Part shown: in pieces, positions 56,732 through 64,000 of the stretch
How positions within the stretch are numbered: the first letter of the stretch is position 1
Layout of the letters: each line of letters begins with the position of its first letter
Assembly: GCA_916613615.1 (NCBI GenBank)
Contig: OU744725.1
Span: forward strand, 8,972,708-9,036,707
Source of the DNA: Steromphala cineraria
Lineage: Eukaryota; Mollusca; Gastropoda; Trochida; Trochidae
Length of the DNA stretch: 64,000 nucleotides
Direction: 5' to 3'
Made by a program: the position numbers and the translations under genes
The notes under the pieces: generated by a model
Seen by the model: the letters and a program-made list of their open reading frames with translations, nothing else
Database searches by the model: none
Told to the model about the DNA's origin: nothing

Positions 56732-59300
56732 TCACAGGTAAGTAATGAAACAATATCTAACCCTTGAAATAGCAGCCTCGTCAACTTTAGCATAGACCCA
56801 TGTGTATAGAGGTCGATACTCTTTTTTCAACACTTCGTACTTCAACGAGTTCAACCCGTCGGTTTTCATCCTCTTCTCAGCACTGTATAACAGCTTAAAT
56901 CTGCAACACAACCACATCTTTATCTCTAAAATCTGTTAATCAATAAATTCCCCAATACATTTCGTTGGGCCAATATATTGAATTAAATAGCATGAACTAA
57001 TTACTATTTCAAAGATAGATTTAATAAGAAAACAAGAAAAAAATTAGCATGGCTCATTTACCCTCGCAATCTGCTACTGATATATACCCTATAGGTTGAA
57101 AGACAATGAAAGTTATAATTTCTGAAAACAAAACTTCATTCATCTAAGTGTCTGCGAAACTTGACCCAATTTGGTTCATCAGAACTGTCGTAAGTCAAAT
57201 TGCACAATCAAGGGCCATAACCCCATCCAAACTAATATTTCAGAAATGGCTTTCTAACTCTTTTAAAAGTATCATCAGGTGTAACCAAAACCAAAACCAA
57301 AATTTCATTCACTTAGGTGAGTGTGTGTCTGAGAAAACTGTCCCCATTGGAGCATCAGATCTGTTAGTCGTTTAAAGTCCAATAGCAAAAAGGACCATAA
57401 CTCTGTCAAAACATTATTTTAGAGATGGCTTCAAACTCAATCAAGAGTATCATCAGGTGTATCCAAAACCAAACTTTCATTCATCTAGGTGTGTTAGTGT
57501 CTGAGTGTCTTATTTAGAGCATCAGACCTGTAAATTGCTCCAAGTCAAATTGCAAAATTTAAGGGCCATAACTCTGTCAAATCTAATATCTCGGCTTTCA
57601 AACTTGATCAAAAGTATCATCAGGTGTACCCATAACCAACCTTTCACTCTTCTAGGTGTAATAGTTTCTGTCAAAAATCTGTCCCAATTGTACACAATAT
57701 GACTAAGTCCAAAAAGTGATGTTTCCATGGAAACAACAAAAACAATTGAATTCAAGGTTAGTTTACAAGTGTACAAAGTTTAGTTGATCTAAACATAACG
57801 TTTTTTTGATATAATTAAATGGAAGGAAGGACGTTCAGATGGAAGGACAGATGGACGGATTGACCGCTATATACCAAGGCTTCCTTTGTAGCAGGGTATA
57901 ACACTATAGATGATGATAAGTAGACTATGTGACTTACCGTTTTTTATTTACAGTGTTTGTTTTATCTCTCCCATGTTTTATCATCTTGTATCTGGCATGC
58001 TCAATTGGAGCTCTGCTTAGTTTCAGCTTATTATGCTTTATTCTGAAAATAATAGCATAGAGTAAATGTATTTCAAAATTATACATGGCACTAAGAAAGA
58101 ATCCAAATGTTATGGTAGTTTTTTTTCATTTTTAAAGTAGTTCATACTTTGAAAATTTCTGTCATCTATATAACTAGCAAGTATTTAAATTACCTCTTTC
58201 AAAATGTTTATATTCCTTAAAATTGCATTAGCATAATTTTGATATTTTAAATTTCAATAAAACGTAATATTTATCACGAAACTATCTGTCAACTACAATT
58301 GTATAAGGTCTGAAATCAATAACAAACAATATTTTAAATTTCAAGCACTTGACCTTCACATTGAGCTGTCACCGTGACCGTGACCGTGACCTTACCTCTT
58401 CATCATATCATCATCTTCACCGCCCCATCCGAAGTACAAGTTGGAGAATCCGTTGACCTTAACCATGTGTTCCCTGGACAGCGCCGAGACGCCCCCAAAC
58501 AGGGCAGCATATGGCAGTCTGTGGGAATCATTAAATTCAATCACAACTTGCGACATGTGTGTTTACAATAAACCTGCCTGCTTTGTTCAGTGTAAGTAAA
58601 CAATCTGTTCATGTTCGTGTCATCTTCAAATGGTGAGAAATGAAAGGCTTAAGGGTTTTGAAATTTACACAATACGACATTTTATTTATTATACTGGATG
58701 TTTTAGGTGGAAACATATTTTATCTCTGAGAATTGTTAAACAAAACCGTTGCTTGAAATCTATATGGACTTAAATTAGAAAGCAATAAAAAAGATATTAA
58801 TGCCTTTGTTTAAATTCATTTTTTAAAATTTATGATATCAGTTACATCAGCAAAACACTATATCATTTTGTCATTAAACATATGTATTTCATCTGTTTTA
58901 TCATAATTAGGTAAAAAGCTTTCAAATAAGTAAATGTTTGGGCAGATAAAGGTAAATCCTGCAGGTGTTCTACATGCCTTCTCCACGGACCAGACTGCAT
59001 TTCTCTGCAAGTGATTCTGCAACCACAGAGGTGGGAATCCAGCAGTGACTGCTGATACGTGTGGGCAGTTCATTTTACTAACAACAATATTCAATAGTGT
59101 ACTTGTACTAACTTGTAATTAAACTTGTCGATTGCCACGGACATGTGTCGAGGATTCTCCGGGCAGGTGTAGAGGTTGCGGTCGTTCTCCGGGATGAGGT
59201 CAACGTCGTGGAAGATGAAGCACTGGAAGTCGTAGTCTTTGATGGCCTCCGCGTACCCGATATTCATAAGCAGTGCTCGGTTAAATGTGGAGGGCGGAGC
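56732..59300 (-). CDS. Beta-1,4-(N-acetyl)galactosaminyltransferase family enzyme, C-terminal part (4 exons)
   Basis: Exons in gene order are 59300-59113, 58518-58396, 58042-57938 and 56900-56732 (stop 56734-56732). All join in frame across GT..AG introns and give 194 residues. Family motifs: FNRALLMNIGYAEAIKDYDF; metal-binding DVD in IFHDVDLIPENDRN; RHMSVAIDKFNYKLPY; FGGVSALS; YFGWGGEDDD; the metal-ligand Met and His in YKMIKHGRDK; and DGLNSLKYEV with PLYT. These belong to the beta4-galactosyltransferase family (GT7), type II Golgi enzymes that extend GlcNAc-ended glycans. The residue before FGG is Leu (LPYAALFGG) where vertebrate B4GALT1 has Tyr289. Invertebrate GalNAc-transferases have Ile or Leu there, so UDP-GalNAc use is predicted. 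The N-terminal anchor, stem and VPYRNR-type exon are not found up to 64000 and are probably off the right edge. Confidence 0.93.
57140..57880. repeat. Tandem diverged units of about 150 bp in a glycosyltransferase intron
   Basis: Phrases aagggccataactctgtcaa, agtatcatcaggtgta and tttcattcatctaggtgt recur near 57140, 57300 and 57475. The block ends with a (ggac)n-like run and accgctatataccaaggctt. It lies in the last intron of the minus-strand gene. Open frames here are repeat-derived. Confidence 0.75.
58368..58390. repeat. (ACCGTG)n run beside a splice donor
   Basis: Three to four CCGTGA hexamers end 5 bp from the donor at 58395 of the glycosyltransferase intron (minus strand: gtaag followed by gtcacggtcacggtcacgg). 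Confidence 0.8.
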
Positions 59301-60117
59301 CTGGAATACAAGAGATTGATGTAGATTAGAGAAGATGAGGCCTACCCAAATATTTCATACACTGACACAAATGTCACACCATGCATTGTTATCTCCCCAC
59401 ATAAACACATTCTACAAGTAAACCTTTGTTACTAGTGGCTCATACAGATTGTTCCTTCATACAAAGTTCCTTGTGTGATCAGTGATGCTTCTCAATATTT
59501 AGCATTCTGTCTGTTCCTCATAATGTTTAAGAAGACTAAATCTCCATCACCGGTTTTTTTGAGAGGTGCCCACATTCAATTTCTCGTTTTAAAACTGATG
59601 AAACCTTCCAAAATATAAAATCTATTTCTAGTTAATGATTGCATAAGTGTTTTTTTCTTATTTTCCTTTATTCTTCTCATTTTAATTGTGAACTCTTACA
59701 ATATTTTGTTCTAGTCTTAACTGCACCAAAGTTTCATTGTGACTAAGTAATCAAATGAAACAATCATAATATTTTCATCCTTTGATATACACTTTATTGT
59801 CGGGGTCAAAAGTAGTCCTTTTGATGCACCAGTCATTAGGACTAATGCATTTCCCACAGTACTAGCCAAAACACACTTCTTACTGGCCAAATACATCTAC
59901 ATAATCATAATTATCTTCTTTAATTTAAAATAGTTCTATTACCGGTCAATGCATTTAACTAAACAAACATCTTTTTTCACTAGCAATGGGCTCCCAGACT
60001 AGTTTATTTTGATCTCTGCATTTCAAGAGTAAATTTCCTAACATGAAAAAGCTTCTTCAGCTACAAAAACTTCATGGCAAAGAACTTCATCTAAGTTAAC
60101 TTCTTTGAGGGGCACTT
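59301..60117. other. Intron or 5' flank of the glycosyltransferase gene, nothing else seen
   Basis: The acceptor ttccag ends at 59301 on the minus strand, so the sequence to the right is intron. I searched for the upstream VPYRNR/HP.L.RQ-type exon and did not see it. Confidence 0.45.
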
Positions 60118-60200
60118 GTATCACTTGCTTCATAACGGTGTTAGTACCTACACCGAAACGTCGCAGTTCATGCAATAAAGAAGCTGATTATCCATAATAA
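60118..60200 (+). repeat. Retroelement-like end with GAAACGTCGC hairpin
   Basis: GGTGT-tagtacct-ACACC-GAAACGTCGC (60138-60163) is followed by gttcatgcaataaagaagct. The hairpin and GAAAC-GTC resemble helix II and part of a hammerhead core, and TGC/GCA could form a short helix I. The CUGAUGA strand is not preserved. It may be a decayed Penelope-like or retrozyme end. Confidence 0.35.
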
Positions 60201-62027
60201 CTTGTTCTTCTTCATCTAAGTTAAATGACACATGCACCTAACATTAAAGACATTGAATATTTGAGATTGTGCAATATCAGGAACGACCTATTAATTTACT
60301 TCACTTATCATTTCTTTCTAGAAAGGTCACTAGAACACTCTGCACCCATTCTCATTTTAACTTTACACATCTGCTCTCCTTCACATGCACAACCTGCGCA
60401 GAAATCAGGCCTAGATTGACAAAATCCATACTTGTGGTATCGGTAGATCAGATAAAATGGGCAATGAACAGGCATTTACTCTGACAGAAGAGCTTACACA
60501 ATACCAAATTATTTAAGACATACCAGTTACGTGTTGAAGAGCTTACACATTACCAAATACTTAAGACGTTACCTGTTGAATCTCATCATAATAGGAAAAT
60601 GTACACCACAGCTTGTTTATCAAGTGTATACCGTTATGTCTGGTTCTGGTATACCATGAACCAGATAAATATGTGAATAATCACTGGCTTGACATAGTAA
60701 ATCAAAGTATATTTATTGCATTACAAAGGTAAATATTAACAGCTAAAATGATTCTGAAAGTCTGTGGAGATTAAATTTTTTCTTGTCAATAGAAGAAAAG
60801 TAGTCATGATTTATAAGAAATCTTTTTAGAAATGTACAAGGGTTTAGTTATCTTATTGCCTCATTAAAGAATTGCTTCACTTGAGTTTTCATAAATTAAC
60901 TAGGCAGATAGGAAGTGAAAAGTATATTTCCAATGTACATGAAATGTAGTGTCAGTGACTAAAATTTGGATAAGACAGTTTGAGAATAATATGAGAATAA
61001 TGCTCCCACAATGTAAGGGTACCACCTTAAAAAGACTAAATCCAAATGAAAATACTTTCGAAAAGATGCTCTGATCCCAATATTTTCTTCTGCATGAGAT
61101 GAAGAAGCAGCATACCAAATTATTTTATTAATTTTTTAATAATTATTGAAATATGCTAGTCAGAGAGTCAACCTCAGAATGTCACCTAACCCTATGAGCA
61201 GGCCCTATAATACCCATAAACTCTCTGTATGACTCTTCAAACATTTGTGATAGCACATGGTCCTAACTTGCCCATGTACCTATAACTTGTTCCTCCAATC
61301 TTTGTTACATATATAGAGGATATTATATGAGTGTCCATATAATATTCTGTTTATTACCGTAGTCCCAAAATTCAAGAAAATACTCAAAAACTACTTCCCA
61401 GCATAGGCGGACTAGCCGTCGCCGGCCCGTTTAGATTGTGACGTCATAGGTGAACGGAGACGTCAAAGCATTGTTTATAACGTGACGTCACAATGAAAAA
61501 GTGATATTTTGGCCTAGGGCAACATATGAAAAATATGAACCTCGATATGACTGCCCTCGTAGGTAATAAATTAAACTATGATATTTAAACCAGAGCCACC
61601 AGCAGGTAACCAGTTGATTCTCCCTGGCAAGTATCTGTTCATTTAAACCATGTATTAGGGCTTTCAGATTCGATTTACATGGATCCAAATAGACAAAATA
61701 AATAAATTACCGGTAGTACTCCTCATTACCCTCTGTTAGAAAATTCATAAAATATTTTAGCTTTATAAATATCTTTGCGCACTTAACCACTAGCTTGCAA
61801 GTGTTTTGTTGTAACCTGACTGCAGAATAAATTCAACTGAGGAAATATCATGTAATTTAGCTACTGTTTATCCATTTTTACCTGAAATTTTAACAATGAT
61901 TATTGCTGAAATGAATATATAAACAGCATTGCCAACCCAGCCATCTCGATTCCAAAAAGCCTATTCAGGATACTTAATGAGAAAATCTTCTACTGAAAAA
62001 ACATAAACCTGTAACAAATTCATCAAT
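60201..62027. other. No gene seen
   Basis: AT-rich with short repeats, for example gagcttacacaataccaaat and gagcttacacattaccaaat near 60490 and 60538. Two TGACGTCA palindromes lie near 61439 and 61484. It is probably intron of the minus-strand gene. Confidence 0.4.
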
Positions 62028-62325
62028 CAATGATGAATTGCTAAAAAAATAAATAAATAGGTCTGGGATCCCTGCAGGCTTATCTATGCAGTAAATTATG
62101 AGTGAATCATTTTGACTGTGAAAACTGAACATGTTATTGAAACCACTGATGATCATTTGTTGAATGAATTAATAAACAAGTCTGGGATCCCCTTTCTCTA
62201 TAACCTTATCCTTACAGTATGTTATGAGTGAATGATTTGACCTAGAAAAGGGAAACCTTTTATCCAATAAACCAATGATCATTTGCTAAATGAATAAATA
62301 AACAGGTCTGGGATATCTGATCTCT
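62028..62325. repeat. Tandem repeat of about 122 bp, 2.4 copies
   Basis: The word gtctgggat occurs at 62061, 62180 and 62306. Each is preceded by aataaataaa(c/t)a and followed by ttatgagtgaat and gatcatttg in the two full units. Confidence 0.85.
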
Positions 62326-62595
62326 CCACGTACTGAAGCCATACAGGACATGACAAACACAAGGATCATGACATCCCAACTACACGAGAACGTCATGTTT
62401 CCTGGCTTGTGACACCCAACAGGTATTTGTTGAAAAAGTGAATATTAGCTCAATCCTGATCTGTCTGAGAGAGAGACTGCAAACACAGAGTCCTGATTAA
62501 CCAGAGCAACATGTGGCTGAGCACCCCCACAAACACTCCATAGATAGCTTATCGTACACACAATTGCAGGATGTTTGGCTGATGAAGTTGGTGGC

Positions 62596-62960
62596 TTAAA
62601 GGGGCAGTAGCACAGGCTTTTTTTCAAATTTAATATTTTCAATTTTTCTCGGATATTTGAACGTTAATGCTAAATGTTTTATTTTGAAAGTGTCAAAAAT
62701 CTCATAACACAAACCAATCACTCATAGTCAGTGAACAAATTATGAGGCTTCACATAAAGTCCATTGGCAGCCATTTTTGTGTGAACCTTTAATTAATTTT
62801 GTGTTAGAAGAAGGAATTGCATGACTGAACTTTACATTATATTTTTTATTTATTACTGCTTCATTTAGTTAAAATACATTGTTCTTAATTGAAAACCAGT
62901 TATGTTCATTTTCCTGACATCACCTCATAATCCCCCTAAAACGTGCTACTGCCCCCTTAA
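62596..62960 (-). mobile_element. TTAA-bordered MITE, family 1, copy 4
   Basis: The ends are TTAAAGGGGCAGTAGCAC and ACGTGCTACTGCCCCCTTAA. It is inverted relative to the copies at 17.9-23.5 kb, since the internal words read tggcagccatttttgtgtga and ttttcctgacatcacct. The length is 365 bp including the TTAA borders. Confidence 0.83.
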
Positions 62961-63810
62961 AAACTGATAAATTTGACAGGTATATTTCAAACTATTCCAA
63001 CATTGAATGCCTGGACAGACTCCTTAATTTTTTCATCACTCTGATTTGAACTTAAACCACTTCATATCACCTGACAAATACTCGATAGATAGCTTACTGA
63101 AACTTTGGGGAACGTTTGGTTTAGGGAGTTGTGAACAGATGCATTTACCTTAGCTACCTGTACATTAATCAGTAGTCAAATGGTCTCCTTGACAACTGTA
63201 ACTAGGGAGAAATTTGGGATACCGTATCTTTGGAGTTTTCATTGATTTTTGCAAACATCATAAATATTGTCAAGATCACGTGTACTTGTTAAATGCTAGT
63301 TGACACCCACCTAACAAAATACATTCACATGTTACACGAGTGGAGAAGAAAGAAACCACGATGCATAACGGAAGTGACGAATATTTAATCACATGTAGAC
63401 TCCCTTAACAGTGAGAAACAGTTTGCCATTGAGATGAAATCCTTTTATCTTATTTCTTTCTGAAATCAACAGAATTGTTCCAAATAAGGTCGCTTTATTC
63501 TGTTGATTTTCATTCATCATGATCATTTTCCTTCTTACACTTTTGTAACTGTATTTTAGATGTTAATTGTGATTTAATGTTATTTGATTGAAGCAATATT
63601 TCACAGTTGAATACTATGTTACTTTACCTAGTGAAAAACAGTAACAATTAAGACAATTGATTTAACTCATGAAACATAACAATGCATGAATTACTTGACT
63701 TAAGGAATTTTACAGAGAAATTCCCCTGTATAACAGAAATAAAGTTCCAAAGGTCGATATAGACGCATCAAGTCTGTTTTGGACTACAGAAGGTCAACCT
63801 CTTTACTCAA
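62961..63810. other. No gene seen
   Basis: AT-rich sequence without recognisable features. Confidence 0.45.
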
Positions 63811-64000
63811 CCTAACCACTGGTAGCCATTTTTATGTGAACATCTTTTATTCATTTGAGGTATGCAGATGGATTTGCATAGCTAAATTATATAATGCTCA
63901 GTTCATTTAAACCTTTTGGTTTTTTTCGTAAATGAAAACACTTATTTTCATTTTTTGAGACCACAATATTATCATAAAAGACACTCTACTTCCCCCTTCA
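63811..64000 (-). mobile_element. Decayed MITE, family 1, running to the window edge
   Basis: The words ggtagccatttttatgtgaa and a degraded end actctacttcccccttca match the inverted copy at 62.6 kb at about two thirds of positions by eye. It may continue beyond 64000. Confidence 0.45.

Noticed and set aside
62330..62395. ATG with a hydrophobic peptide on the minus strand (MTFSCSWDVMILVFVMSCMA) as a possible first exon of the glycosyltransferase
   Set aside because: The frame runs into the 122-bp tandem repeat and stops. A gtacgt donor is possible, but the exon that should lie between it and 59300 is not found.

Overview
The window is metazoan nuclear DNA. Genes are split by introns with GT..AG borders, the background is AT-rich, and most of the sequence is mobile or tandem-repeat DNA. 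A mitochondrial-clan cytochrome P450, an intronless protostome-type Toll-like receptor, a beta-1,4-(N-acetyl)galactosaminyltransferase, CR1/L2-like LINE remains, and short repeats with phrases such as 'aagggccataactctgtcaaa' and 'gacggacggatggac' together suggest a lophotrochozoan, most likely a bivalve mollusc. The species assignment is inference.

Layout. 1-4.96 kb: repeats, including a 44-bp tandem array and an inverted-repeat element of about 0.83 kb. 4.96-11.6 kb (+): eight exons of a mitochondrial-clan P450 whose N-terminal exon(s) I cannot locate. Its last intron carries a dead Tc1-type DNA transposon. 12.27-12.43 kb: an essentially perfect 170-bp palindrome. 13-25.7 kb: no gene, but a dense field of MITEs. 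Two families with different terminal repeats are both bordered by TTAA. There is also a diverged local duplication at 18.9-21.2 kb. 28.3-30.4 kb (-): a complete single-exon Toll-like receptor. 31.5-33.7 kb: a tRNA-like SINE fragment, an approximately 85-bp repeat cluster and a 26-bp minisatellite. 35.7-37.0 kb (+): a candidate two-exon gene for a 74-residue single-pass membrane protein. 37.1-39.6 kb: MITEs, a hAT-like deletion derivative and a fold-back element. 40.2-45.3 kb (+): a broken LINE containing two TIR elements whose CACTGTG termini and 5-bp target duplications match the Transib/RAG superfamily signature. 45.3-56.7 kb: AT-rich DNA with repeats only. 56.7-59.3 kb (-): the last four coding exons of a beta4-galactosyltransferase family gene. 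Its 5' part is not found and probably lies beyond the right edge. 59.3-64 kb: more repeats and MITEs.

The three clear genes have no obvious shared pathway: one is a mitochondrial oxidoreductase, one an innate immune receptor and one a Golgi glycosyltransferase. The points most worth a second look are the Transib-like elements nested in the LINE, the perfect palindrome, the small membrane-protein gene candidate, the hammerhead-like hairpins, the Asn in place of the helix-I Thr of the P450, and the Leu at the donor-specificity position of the glycosyltransferase.
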